A stretch of DNA of 46,667 nt from Bacillota bacterium (lineage in GTDB: Bacteria; Bacillota; Clostridia; Peptostreptococcales; Anaerovoracaceae), in the NCBI GenBank assembly GCA_017432345.1, contig JAFRJI010000050.1, positions 1-46,667 of the forward strand. The letters are read 5' to 3'. Position numbers and translations under genes: made by a program. The stretch's first letter is position 1. Every line of letters begins with the position of its first letter. Positions 39,032-46,667 of the stretch are shown here, one piece after another. Under the pieces are notes generated by a model. That model worked only from the letters and a program-made list of their open reading frames with translations, was not told the origin of the DNA and ran no database searches.

Positions 39032-41177
39032 CGTACCGATCAGCGGGAAAACGATATATGTGAACGGGAAGACGATCGTCGTCGCGAAGAACGCAGGATT
39101 TTGCTTTGGCGTCCGGCGTGCGGTCGAGATGACCGACGAGGCTTTTGCAAAGGCTCCGGAGGGGACCCGCGTCTACACGATGGGGCCGTTGATCCACAAC
39201 AAAGCGGTGACCGACGAGCTCCGGCAGCGCGGGATCCGGGCCATCGATTCGCTGGAAGAAGCGGCGCTGGGGAGCACCGTTATCGTCCGTTCCCACGGTG
39301 AAGGAAGGGCGTTTTATGAGGATGCAAAGTCTGCGCACATGAACGTCATCGATGCGACCTGCCCGTTTGTCGAGAAAGTGCACAAGCTGGCGGCGGGGAC
39401 CGACAAACAGGTCGTGATCGTCGGCAGCCGCGAGCACCCGGAAGTCCAGGGAATCGCCGGCTGGTGCAGACGAGAACCGATCATCGCGGACTCCGCGGAG
39501 GGAATCCGGGCGGCGCTGGAAAAGCTGGACAGCGAGGGCCCGCGGGAACTCTTTGTGGTGGCGCAGACGACTATAAGGGAAGCGATGCTCCGGGAAGTCC
39601 TGGACGCCATCGAGGGCTTTGAAATAGAGCTGCATAACACGATCTGCAACGCGACCTCCGAGCGGCAGGAAGAGTGCCGTAAAATGGCGGAATCCTGCGA
39701 TGGAATCGTCGTCATCGGAGACCGGAACAGCTCCAATAGCAGAAAGCTTTTTGAAATCGCGGAAAAACAACGTGCAAAGGCTTTTTTTGTCGAAAAAACA
39801 GAGGATTTACCATTGCATGCGATTATGAAATGTACTAAAATAGGAATAGCGACTGGCGCATCGACGCCGGACAGCACTATTAAGGAGGTTATTGCCAACA
39901 TGAGTGACGCAACACTTGAAAACAAAGAACTGACAATGGATGATCTGATGGAGGATATCGACAAGTCCCTCAGATTGCCGAGAAGCGGAGAAATCGTTAC
40001 CGGTAAGGTACACCAGGTAAACGAGAAGGAAGTTATCGTTAATTTAGGATGCAAAAAAGATGGTATCTTACCGATCACTGAAGTGAGCCTTGAAGAAGGT
40101 CAGACACTGGCCGATGTATTCAAGGCAGAAGATGAGATCCAGGCCAAAGTAATCAAGACGGATGATGTTGACGGCGGCATCTTACTTTCCAAGAAAAAGT
40201 TAGAAATCAGTGCCAACTGGAATGATATCGTAAAGGCACTTGAAGATAAAACGAATCTGGAAGTCAAGGTCACGAGAACCGTAAACGGTGGAGTCATTGC
40301 GGAGTACAAAGAAGTATCCGGATTCATTCCACTTTCACAGCTTTCGGATCACTACGTTGAGAATGCAGAAGAATTCGTCGGACAGACGATGGAAGTCAAA
40401 GTTTCCAGAGTCGACCAGAGAAGAAACCGTGCGGTATTCTCACACAAACTGTTCCTGGTAGAAGAAAAAGAAAAACTGATCGCGGAGATCTGGGAGAAGT
40501 TGAATGAGGGCGATGTAGTAGAAGGTACCGTAATGCGGTTCACAGACTACGGCGCATTCGTAGACATCGGCGGCATCGACGGGCTGCTCCACATTTCTGA
40601 GATTTCCTGGGGCAAGCTGAAACACCCGCAGGAAGTCCTGAGCATCGGACAGAAGATCAATGTCAAAGTCCTCTCCATGAACGCCGAAAAGGGCAAGATC
40701 TCACTGGGTCTGAAGCAGAACACTCCGGAACCTTGGACGGTCATCGACGAGAAGTACGAAGTCGGACAGGTCATCGAAGGAAAGGTCGTTCAGATCAAGG
40801 AATACGGTGCATTTGTTGAACTGGAACCGGGTCTTGACGGACTGGTCCACATTTCCGAAGTTGCTCATAAGAGAGTCGGAAACATCAACGACGAACTGGA
40901 AGTCGGACAGAAGGTCAACGCGAAGATCCTCGAGATCGATAAGGATCGCAGAAGGATCAGCCTGAGCATCCGCGAGACACTGGATGCTCCGGTCGCAGAA
41001 GAAGCACCTGCTAAGGAAGCTCCGGCAGAAGAGGCTCCTGCTGAAGAAGCTCCAGTGGAAGAAGCTCCGGCACCGGCAGAAGAAGCGCCAGTTGAGGAAG
41101 CGCCTGCTGAAGAGGCTTCGGCCGAAGAAGCACCGGCTGAAGAAGCTCCTGCTGAGGAAGCACCGGCGGAAGAATAA
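39021..41177 (+). CDS. ispH-rpsA: Fusion of IspH (HMBPP reductase) and ribosomal protein S1
   Basis: A 718-residue clostridial fusion. Residues 1-290 are IspH, the 4Fe-4S enzyme of the last non-mevalonate isoprenoid step, with Cys28 (NAGFCFG), Cys114 (DATCPFV) and Cys209 (NTICNAT) as cluster ligands and GASTPDS near its end. Residues about 294-655 hold four S1 RNA-binding domains (for example GTVMRFTDYGAFVDIGGIDGLLHISE). The last 60 residues are an Ala-Pro-Glu repeat tail. An internal SD (39882-39888) and ATG (39900, Met294), plus an internal promoter, could also produce free S1. GGGAG lies 9 bp before the ATG at 39021. Confidence 0.95.
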   Translation: MRNSVPISGKTIYVNGKTIVVAKNAGFCFGVRRAVEMTDEAFAKAPEGTRVYTMGPLIHNKAVTDELRQRGIRAIDSLEEAALGSTVIVRSHGEGRAFYEDAKSAHMNVIDATCPFVEKVHKLAAGTDKQVVIVGSREHPEVQGIAGWCRREPIIADSAEGIRAALEKLDSEGPRELFVVAQTTIREAMLREVLDAIEGFEIELHNTICNATSERQEECRKMAESCDGIVVIGDRNSSNSRKLFEIAEKQRAKAFFVEKTEDLPLHAIMKCTKIGIATGASTPDSTIKEVIANMSDATLENKELTMDDLMEDIDKSLRLPRSGEIVTGKVHQVNEKEVIVNLGCKKDGILPITEVSLEEGQTLADVFKAEDEIQAKVIKTDDVDGGILLSKKKLEISANWNDIVKALEDKTNLEVKVTRTVNGGVIAEYKEVSGFIPLSQLSDHYVENAEEFVGQTMEVKVSRVDQRRNRAVFSHKLFLVEEKEKLIAEIWEKLNEGDVVEGTVMRFTDYGAFVDIGGIDGLLHISEISWGKLKHPQEVLSIGQKINVKVLSMNAEKGKISLGLKQNTPEPWTVIDEKYEVGQVIEGKVVQIKEYGAFVELEPGLDGLVHISEVAHKRVGNINDELEVGQKVNAKILEIDKDRRRISLSIRETLDAPVAEEAPAKEAPAEEAPAEEAPVEEAPAPAEEAPVEEAPAEEASAEEAPAEEAPAEEAPAEE
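39813..39902 (+). promoter_or_regulatory. Internal promoter, SD and start codon for free S1
   Basis: Inside the ispH end: TTGCAT (39813-39818), 17-bp spacer, TAAAAT (39836-39841); then AAGGAGG (39882-39888) and in-frame ATG at 39900, where the S1 part begins (MSDATLENKEL). DNA here becomes AT-rich, unlike the preceding ispH part. Confidence 0.55.
40983..41174 (+). repeat. 15-bp tandem repeat coding the S1 acidic tail
   Basis: About a dozen degenerate copies of a 15-bp unit encode the pentapeptide APAEE or variants (APVEE, ASAEE). It is in frame and coding. Repeat number is likely to vary between strains through slippage. Confidence 0.75.
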
Positions 41178-41196
41178 GAAAACCGATAGAAACAAC

Positions 41197-41230
41197 AAAG
41201 GCTGTTGCACCAACGTGCAGCAGCCTTTTT
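41197..41230 (+). terminator. Terminator of the ispH-rpsA gene
   Basis: AAAGGCTGTTGCAC (41197-41210) pairs with GTGCAGCAGCCTTT (41215-41228) around CAAC, then TTTTT. The leftward A-rich side (AACAACAAA) gives a weak terminator for recN. Confidence 0.92.
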
Positions 41231-41260
41231 GCTTGCAATAAATAGAATCAGTGACAGTCT

Positions 41261-42907
41261 TCAACCTCGGTGACACGCCTCGATCAGTTCGCGTGCCGAA
41301 GCCAGCGTCGTTTCCGTCACGTTGTCGCCGCCGAGCAGACGCGCGATCTCGCGGACCTTTTCGTCTTCGCTGAGCGGATCGACGGACGTGTAGGTCATCC
41401 TGTCATCCGACCGCTTGGAGATCCGGAAATGGTGATCCCCGTACGCCGCGATCTGCGGCAGATGCGTGATACATATGATTTGGTGGCTTTGCGCGATCTC
41501 CCGGAGCTTGCGGCCGACGACACTGGCCGCGATGCCGCTGATCCCGCTGTCGATCTCGTCGAAGATCATGGTCGGGATCGCGTCGTAGTCGCCGATGATC
41601 TTCTTGAAAGCCAGCATGATACGGGACATCTCGCCGCCGGAAGCGATCTTGCTCAGAGGCTTCAGCGGCTCGCCGACATTGGTCGTGATGAGGAACTCCA
41701 CGACGTCCGTGCCTTCCGGTGTGAAGACGGGAGCCTTTGCATCCGGACCGGCCGTGGACCGGAAATCGATGGCGAATTCCGCGTTCTGGAAGTTCAGCTG
41801 CGCTAGCTGTTCCGCTATCAGATCCTGCAATTCCGAAGCGGCGGCTTTGCGCGTGTCACTCAGCTTATTGCAGGCGCCGGTCAGCGCAATCTGCATCTTC
41901 CGGATCTCGCCCTGGAGTTTCTCGATGCGTTCGTCGGCATGCTCGATGTTCTGCAGGCCGGCGTCCAGTTCCTCCGCGTATTGCAAAAGCCCCGCAATGT
42001 CGCGGCCGTGTTTCTTTTTCAGGCGGTCAATGAGCTCGTACCGGGCGATGGCCTGATCCAGCTCCTCCGGAGAAAAGACCGTCCGGTCACGCTGCTCTCG
42101 AATGACGGAGCAGGTGTCTTCGAATTCGTAGTAGATGCCGGAAACGCGTTCACTCAGTTCTTTGAGCGGGGCGGAGTATTCCTCCGTTTCCGCCAGCATG
42201 TCGCTGACCTGCTTCAGCGCGGCCAGGAGACTGAACTCGCTCTCGGATGAAATCTGATAAGCGCCCGCCAGGTTCTCGTAGATCTTTTCGCTGTTCTCGA
42301 GAAGGGAAATCGTTTCTTCCAACTGATCGTCTTCACCTTCGAACGGCGCGACCTCACGGATCTCCTGCAATTCAAAGGCCATGAAATCCCGCTGCCGCTG
42401 GTTCTCGGCGATCCGGGAACGCAGGTCGGACAGCTCCTTCTGCAGTGCCGTGTATTCCTCGTAGAGCATCCGGACCGCCGCCTTTGCCGGATCGATCTGC
42501 TCTTTGTGATAGAGGTCGACCAGGCGGATGTGGTTGTCCGGGTCCAGGAGCGACTGGTGGTCGTACTGGCCGTGGATATCCGCGATCTTCGTGCAAAGTC
42601 CATGGAGCGCGTTCAGCGTGACGATCTCGTCATTGATGCGGCAGGTATTCCGGCCGGCCGCGGAGACTTCCCGGGTGATGATATATTCCTCATCGTCATA
42701 GTCGGCGACCATCTGCACGATCGCTTTCTCTTCCCCGGAACGGACAAAAGCAGTGTCTGCCCGGCTCCCCAGAGCCAGGCTCACTGCTTCGATAACGATA
42801 GATTTGCCGGCGCCTGTTTCGCCGGTAATGATAGTAAGGCCATCATCAAAATCGATTTCAGCGTTTTCGATGATGGCGAAGTTTTTGATACTGATGTGTT
42901 TGATCAT
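41261..42907 (-). CDS. recN: DNA repair protein RecN
   Basis: A 548-residue SMC-like ATPase for double-strand-break repair. Walker A GETGAGKS (29-36) in the family-typical ITGETGAGKSI; ADIHGQYDHQSLLD; two coiled-coil arms; the ABC signature KIASGGEMSRIMLAFK; Walker B IFDEIDSGISG; and CITHLPQIAAYGDHHF. The ATG at 42907 follows the argR stop by 4 bp with no clear ribosome site, so it is probably coupled to argR translation. The argR-recN pair is a common Firmicutes arrangement. Upstream in-frame codons overlap argR and are excluded. Confidence 0.96.
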   Translation of the reverse strand: MIKHISIKNFAIIENAEIDFDDGLTIITGETGAGKSIVIEAVSLALGSRADTAFVRSGEEKAIVQMVADYDDEEYIITREVSAAGRNTCRINDEIVTLNALHGLCTKIADIHGQYDHQSLLDPDNHIRLVDLYHKEQIDPAKAAVRMLYEEYTALQKELSDLRSRIAENQRQRDFMAFELQEIREVAPFEGEDDQLEETISLLENSEKIYENLAGAYQISSESEFSLLAALKQVSDMLAETEEYSAPLKELSERVSGIYYEFEDTCSVIREQRDRTVFSPEELDQAIARYELIDRLKKKHGRDIAGLLQYAEELDAGLQNIEHADERIEKLQGEIRKMQIALTGACNKLSDTRKAAASELQDLIAEQLAQLNFQNAEFAIDFRSTAGPDAKAPVFTPEGTDVVEFLITTNVGEPLKPLSKIASGGEMSRIMLAFKKIIGDYDAIPTMIFDEIDSGISGIAASVVGRKLREIAQSHQIICITHLPQIAAYGDHHFRISKRSDDRMTYTSVDPLSEDEKVREIARLLGGDNVTETTLASARELIEACHRG

Positions 42908-42911
42908 TGAA

Positions 42912-43364
42912 TTATTTTTCAAGCATGCCCTGCAATGCTTCGACGACTTCATCGGCGTTTGCCGGATCATCCAGAACGAGCAGGATCGTGTTGTCGCCCG
43001 CGACGGATCCGATGACATGGGTAAGCGCCAGCGAATCCAGCGCTTCCGCAGCGGCATTGGCGCATCCGGACAGCGCTTTGAGCAAAACGATGTTGCCGGA
43101 CTGGGCGATGGAAATGATCGACTTCCGGTAAATATCCCGGAACCGTTCGGAAACCGGCCCGTCGTTGGTGGACAGAGCGGCGTATTTGTATCCTCCCGAA
43201 GAGGAAAGCGTCTTGATCAGCTGCAATTCCTTGATGTCCCTCGATACTGTCGCCTGCGTTACGTCATAGCCGTACTCGCGAAGCATCGAAACCAGTTTGT
43301 CCTGAGTTTCAATTTCGTTCTTTTCGATTAGTTCCAATATTTTATTCTGCCTCGAAATTCTCAT
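42912..43364 (-). CDS. argR: Arginine repressor ArgR
   Basis: A 150-residue repressor. The N-terminal winged helix-turn-helix (RQNKILELIEKNEIETQDKLVSML, VTQATVSRDIKELQL) binds operator DNA; the C-terminal domain (GNIVLLKALSGCANAAAEALDSL, VIGSVAGDNTILLVL) makes hexamers and binds arginine. It controls arginine synthesis and breakdown. The ATG follows GGGGGAGG closely. A possible self-operator lies in its leader at 43394-43407. Confidence 0.96.
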   Translation of the reverse strand: MRISRQNKILELIEKNEIETQDKLVSMLREYGYDVTQATVSRDIKELQLIKTLSSSGGYKYAALSTNDGPVSERFRDIYRKSIISIAQSGNIVLLKALSGCANAAAEALDSLALTHVIGSVAGDNTILLVLDDPANADEVVEALQGMLEK

Positions 43365-43393
43365 ACATACCTCCCCCTAGGTCAGCCCTAATA

Positions 43394-43407
43394 TGTATAA
43401 TTATGAT
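43394..43407. promoter_or_regulatory. Candidate ARG box in the argR leader
   Basis: TGTATAATTATGAT matches the palindromic ARG-box core TGAATAATTATTCA at 10 of 14 positions and lies between the argR -10 and its ATG, suitable for autorepression. A single AT-rich half-match can be chance. Confidence 0.35.
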
Positions 43408-43420
43408 TTGGTTATCTATC

Positions 43421-43448
43421 ATTATAACATAGAACAGGAATTTGTCAT
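43421..43448 (-). promoter_or_regulatory. argR promoter
   Basis: Leftward ATGACA (43443-43448), 16-bp spacer, TATAAT (43421-43426). Confidence 0.6.
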
Positions 43449-43475
43449 GCCTTTCCAAGAAATTGTAAGGGATGG

Positions 43476-43504
43476 TTTACAAACATACGTTCTCATGGTA
43501 TACT
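43476..43504 (+). promoter_or_regulatory. Promoter of the ruvC-ruvA-ruvB-queA operon
   Basis: TTTACA (43476-43481), 17-bp spacer, TATACT (43499-43504) preceded by TGG (extended -10). The ruvC ATG is 31 bp downstream. Confidence 0.75.
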
Positions 43505-43534
43505 TTACGAGTATAGAACAGATAGGTGAAACTG

Positions 43535-44032
43535 ATGAAAATACTTGGAATCGACCCCGGATACGCGATCCTGGGATACGGGGTCATCGAGAAAAACGGA
43601 AATCGTTTCAGAGCCTGCGATTTCGGCGCGATCACCACAGACAAAGACATGCCCATGCCGGAGCGGCTGGAGGCGCTGTACAACGGTCTGCGCGAGATCA
43701 TCGAAGAGCAAAACCCTGACGTGGCGAGCATTGAGCAGCTGTATTTCAACAACAACGCCAAGACGGCCATCAACGTCGGGCAGGCCAGAGGCGTAGCGAT
43801 CCTGGCCTGCGTCAAGGGCGGCCTGGAAGTCGCGGAATATACGCCGCTGCAGATCAAACAGGCGTTGGTCGGCTACGGCAGGGCGGACAAGAAGCAGGTG
43901 CAGTTCATGGTCAAGACCATGCTGAACCTTCCGGCAGTGCCGAAGCCGGACGATACGGCCGATGCGCTGGCAGCCGCCATCTGCCACGGGCACAGCGCGG
44001 ACAGTGCGCGGATCATCGCGAAACTGAAATAA
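43535..44032 (+). CDS. ruvC: Holliday junction resolvase RuvC
   Basis: A 165-residue dimeric endonuclease resolving four-way junctions. Catalytic acids are all visible: Asp7 (LGIDPG), Glu67 (SIEQLYF), Asp140 and Asp143 ([10 protein letters not shown]). The ATG at 43535 lies about 8 bp after AGGTG; a GTG at 43526 overlaps that site. It is the first gene of an operon with ruvA, ruvB and queA. Confidence 0.97.
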   Translation: MKILGIDPGYAILGYGVIEKNGNRFRACDFGAITTDKDMPMPERLEALYNGLREIIEEQNPDVASIEQLYFNNNAKTAINVGQARGVAILACVKGGLEVAEYTPLQIKQALVGYGRADKKQVQFMVKTMLNLPAVPKPDDTADALAAAICHGHSADSARIIAKLK

Positions 44033-44073
44033 ACAGGTTAGAAATAAACGGGTTATATGGAGTAAATACACCA

Positions 44074-44679
44074 ATGATTGGATTTTTAAGAGGATTATTA
44101 GCTGAAAAAGGCGACGGATACATCGTGATCGATGTCAACGGCGTCGGGTATCTGGTCAACGTGCCGGCCAACTCCAGGGCATATCTGAGCCCGGAGGGGG
44201 AAGAGGTCATGGTCTATACCGCAATGATCGTGCGGGAAGACGACATGAGCCTGTTCGGCTTTTCCGGCAAGGGCGAGCTGGACGCATTCAAAAAACTGAT
44301 CGGCGTCAGCGGCGTCGGGCCGAAAGCGGCCATCGCCATTCTTTCCGCCTTTACGCTGGATCAGCTGCGGGAGACCATCGTGTTCGAGGATTCCAAATCC
44401 CTGACAAAGGCGAACGGCATTGGTAAGAAGACCGCGGAACGGATCGTCCTGGAACTGAAGGACAAATTCGTCAAAACGGGTCTGAGCACCATGGGAAGCG
44501 GCGGAGAAGGAACCGCCGCGATGGACGCAGCTTTTGCAGGAGGCAGAGGAGAAGCAATCAGCGCGCTGATGGCCCTCGGCTATTCCAGACCGGAAGCGAC
44601 GAGCGCGCTGGCGGGCATCAAGGAGAATGACCTGTCGACGGAGGAATACATCAAACTGGCTCTGAAGAATCTGTTTTAA
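44074..44679 (+). CDS. ruvA: Holliday junction DNA helicase subunit RuvA
   Basis: A 201-residue junction-binding protein. The N-terminal OB domain (MIGFLRGLLAEKGDGYIVIDVNGVGYLV), tandem helix-hairpin-helix motifs (IGVSGVGPKAAIAIL, GIGKKTAERIVLEL) and the C-terminal RuvB-binding domain (AISALMALGYSRPEATSAL) are in order. GGAG about 11 bp before the ATG. It lies between ruvC and ruvB. Confidence 0.97.
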   Translation: MIGFLRGLLAEKGDGYIVIDVNGVGYLVNVPANSRAYLSPEGEEVMVYTAMIVREDDMSLFGFSGKGELDAFKKLIGVSGVGPKAAIAILSAFTLDQLRETIVFEDSKSLTKANGIGKKTAERIVLELKDKFVKTGLSTMGSGGEGTAAMDAAFAGGRGEAISALMALGYSRPEATSALAGIKENDLSTEEYIKLALKNLF

Positions 44680-44691
44680 CGGAGAATAGTC

Positions 44692-45735
44692 ATGGATTAC
44701 ATGGATTACGAAGAAAGAATCACATCAGCAGAACTGGGGCACGGGGAAGAACGCACCGAGTTCACGCTCCGGCCGCAGAAAATGCAGGATTATATAGGGC
44801 AAAGCGCCGTGACCGACAACCTGAAGATTTTTATCGACGCGGCGAAGATGCGGAACGAGCCGCTGGATCACGTTTTGTTCTACGGTCCTCCGGGACTGGG
44901 CAAGACAACGCTGGCCGGCATCATCGCCAATGAGATGGGCGTCGACATCCGGATCACTTCAGGACCGGCCATCGAGCGGGCCGGCGATCTGGCAGCGATC
45001 CTGACCAACCTGACCGACCACGACGTCCTGTTCATCGACGAGATCCACCGCCTCAACCGGTCGGTGGAGGAAGTCCTGTACTCGGCCATGGAGGATTACG
45101 CGCTGGATATCATCATCGGCAAAGGCCCATCGGCCCGGTCCATCCGGCTGGACATCGCACGGTTCACTCTGATCGGCGCGACGACCAGAGCCGGCAGCCT
45201 CAGCGCGCCGCTGCGCGACCGTTTCGGCGTCAGCTGCAAGTTTGAAATGTATACGAAGGATGAGCTGGCGGAGATCATCCGCAGGACGGCCCAGCTGCTT
45301 GATGTCAGCGTGGATGAACAGTCCGTTCAGGAGATGGCGAAACGATCCAGAGGCACGCCGAGAATCGCCAACCGCATCCTGAAGCGCGTCCGCGACTTCT
45401 CGCAGGTCATCGGCGACGGGAACATCAACATGGACATCACGACACGTGCACTGGAAGCGCTGGGCGTGGATTATCTGGGACTGGAGAACCTGGACCGTGA
45501 GATCCTCAAGACGATCATCTACCGCTTTGACGGCGGCCCGGTGGGCATCGACACCATCGCAGCGGCCATCGGCGAGGAACGGGTCACGATTGAAGACGTG
45601 TACGAGCCGTATCTGATACAGGCGGGACTGCTCAACCGGACGAAGAAGGGACGCGTCGTATCAAAGAAGGCCTACGCGCACCTGGGCATCGATTATACTG
45701 GGGATGACGATGATCAGGTCAGCATGGAGATTTAG
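44692..45735 (+). CDS. ruvB: Holliday junction branch-migration ATPase RuvB
   Basis: A 347-residue AAA+ motor. [14 protein letters not shown] near the start, Walker A GPPGLGKT (65-72), Walker B with FIDEIHRL, sensor IGATTRAG, arginine finger region [14 protein letters not shown], and the C-terminal winged helix ([31 protein letters not shown]). GGAG is 8 bp before the ATG; another ATG three codons later is possible. It is 12 bp after ruvA and 17 bp before queA. Confidence 0.97.
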   Translation: MDYMDYEERITSAELGHGEERTEFTLRPQKMQDYIGQSAVTDNLKIFIDAAKMRNEPLDHVLFYGPPGLGKTTLAGIIANEMGVDIRITSGPAIERAGDLAAILTNLTDHDVLFIDEIHRLNRSVEEVLYSAMEDYALDIIIGKGPSARSIRLDIARFTLIGATTRAGSLSAPLRDRFGVSCKFEMYTKDELAEIIRRTAQLLDVSVDEQSVQEMAKRSRGTPRIANRILKRVRDFSQVIGDGNINMDITTRALEALGVDYLGLENLDREILKTIIYRFDGGPVGIDTIAAAIGEERVTIEDVYEPYLIQAGLLNRTKKGRVVSKKAYAHLGIDYTGDDDDQVSMEI

Positions 45736-45752
45736 CATGAGAGAGATATAGC

Positions 45753-46667
45753 ATGAGAATAGAAGCATTCGATTATCATTTACCGGAAGAATTGATCGCA
45801 CAGAAGCCGGCTGACCGAAGGGACAGTTCCAGGCTTCTTGTCGTACACAGGGAAAAGAACGAAGACGGCAGCTGGGCGGACATCCGCATCGAGCACCGGC
45901 ACTTTTACGATATCCTGGAGTACCTGCAGGCGGGGGACTGCCTTGTTTTGAATGACTCCAAAGTCATCCCGGCGAGGCTCTTTGGAACTAAAGAAGCCAA
46001 GAAGATGCCGGGGGTCAAAGGCGCCCACGTCGAATTCCTGCTGACGAAGCGGCTGGAAGGGGATGACTGGGAGACAATGGTCAAGCCGGGCAAACGACTG
46101 CATCCGGGCGACAGCGTCGTATTCAGCGGCCCTGGCAGTGATCTGCCGGATGGACCGGTGCTGAAGGCCGACATCATCGGTTACGGCAAGGACGGCACGA
46201 GGATCGCGCGTTTTACATACGACGGGATTTTCATGGAGCGCCTGGAGGAAATCGGGAGCATGCCGCTGCCGCCGTACATCGAGCGCCCGTCCGACGAGGA
46301 AGACAAGGACCGCTATCAGACGGTGTACTGCCGGGAAGAGGGATCCGTCGCCGCGCCGACCGCCGGACTGCACTTCACACAGGAGCTTTTGCAAAAGGCT
46401 CAGGAGAAGGGCGTCGAGCTGGCGTATGTCACGCTGCACGTCGGAATCGGGACGTTCCGGCCGGTGAAAGTCGAGAACATCGAAGAACATTCGATGCATT
46501 TTGAAGAATACAGTATCAGCAAAGAAGCCGCAGAGACCATCAACCGGGCGAAGTGCGAAGGCCGGCGCGTCATCAGTGTCGGAACGACCTCCTGCAGGAC
46601 GGTCGAGAGCGCTGCAGAGTGGTCGGAGGAAGCGGAATGCTGGCAGGTTCGGGAAGGGGAGAACAGC
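45753..46667 (+). CDS. queA: S-adenosylmethionine:tRNA ribosyltransferase-isomerase, 3'-truncated by the window
   Basis: The first 305 codons are present, out of about 340 in the family; the frame is open at the window end. QueA transfers the ribosyl part of SAM to preQ1 in tRNA on the way to queuosine. Typical stretches: [25 protein letters not shown] at the start, [38 protein letters not shown] and [11 protein letters not shown], and [14 protein letters not shown] near the end. GAGAG precedes the ATG. A tgt gene would be expected next. Confidence 0.95.
   Translation, partial: MRIEAFDYHLPEELIAQKPADRRDSSRLLVVHREKNEDGSWADIRIEHRHFYDILEYLQAGDCLVLNDSKVIPARLFGTKEAKKMPGVKGAHVEFLLTKRLEGDDWETMVKPGKRLHPGDSVVFSGPGSDLPDGPVLKADIIGYGKDGTRIARFTYDGIFMERLEEIGSMPLPPYIERPSDEEDKDRYQTVYCREEGSVAAPTAGLHFTQELLQKAQEKGVELAYVTLHVGIGTFRPVKVENIEEHSMHFEEYSISKEAAETINRAKCEGRRVISVGTTSCRTVESAAEWSEEAECWQVREGENS

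Noticed and set aside
40983-41174. CRISPR-like tandem repeat
   Set aside because: The 15-bp units are contiguous without spacers and encode the in-frame APAEE tail of S1.

Overview
The window reads as chromosomal DNA of a strictly anaerobic, amino-acid-using Clostridia member. The evidence is a pyruvate:ferredoxin oxidoreductase, a short-form phosphotransacetylase, an IspH-ribosomal protein S1 fusion, ArgR next to recN, a T-box leader, Shine-Dalgarno sites close to AGGAGG, many amino-acid and cation transporters, and no respiratory genes. Base composition is moderately GC-rich. An Anaerovoracaceae/Family XIII-like organism would fit, but that is an inference. I see no rRNA, tRNA, CRISPR array or prophage.

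Layout. 1-138: start of a leftward EamA exporter. 245-4670: secreted transglutaminase-like wall protein, then the AmmeMemoRadiSam pair (a B-A fusion plus a radical SAM gene broken by an in-frame TAA) and a divergent ClC channel. 4797-12273: energy block with PFOR, two near-identical NhaD/ArsB-type transporters in tandem, and pta. 12353-14361 (leftward): an acyl/aryl-CoA ligase under a complete T-box leader whose specifier reads UAC (Tyr). 14390-18713: small membrane protein, CDF metal exporter, secreted SH3 protein, saccharopine-dehydrogenase-like enzyme 1. 18724-21154: AraC regulator and saccharopine-dehydrogenase-like enzyme 2. 21279-24822: Uma2 relic, AzgA purine permease, TatD-linked radical SAM protein, NhaC antiporter. 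24752-30874 (leftward): a Tad-type pilus operon (CpaF, TadB, TadC, a 50-residue Flp pilin, TadE, DUF5702, a second TadE-like protein with Cys motifs, DUF6382). 31047-34277: YitT, formimidoylglutamase-like ureohydrolase, alanine/glycine symporter. 34335-35804: AT-rich insert with a PD-(D/E)XK-like gene and a possible 0.2-kb MITE. 35805-41177: APC permease, rarA, ispH-rpsA fusion. 41261-46667: recN and argR leftward; ruvC, ruvA, ruvB and a truncated queA rightward.

How it fits together. Imported amino acids and pyruvate feed PFOR and Pta, giving acetyl-CoA, acetyl phosphate and ultimately ATP; the acetate kinase needed for that last step is not in this window. Ion-coupled transporters and antiporters balance the sodium and proton economy. 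The right end is conserved DNA repair and tRNA modification.

The most interesting signals are the tyrosine T-box on a CoA ligase, which suggests salvage of an arylacetate for tyrosine synthesis; an internal promoter plus Shine-Dalgarno site that could release free ribosomal protein S1 from the IspH-S1 fusion; a repeated leaderless-mRNA promoter geometry (araC, yitT, probably azgA); a ureohydrolase with a Cys-x-Asp instead of Asp-x-Asp metal motif; and the Tad locus with an unusual Cys-rich pseudopilin.
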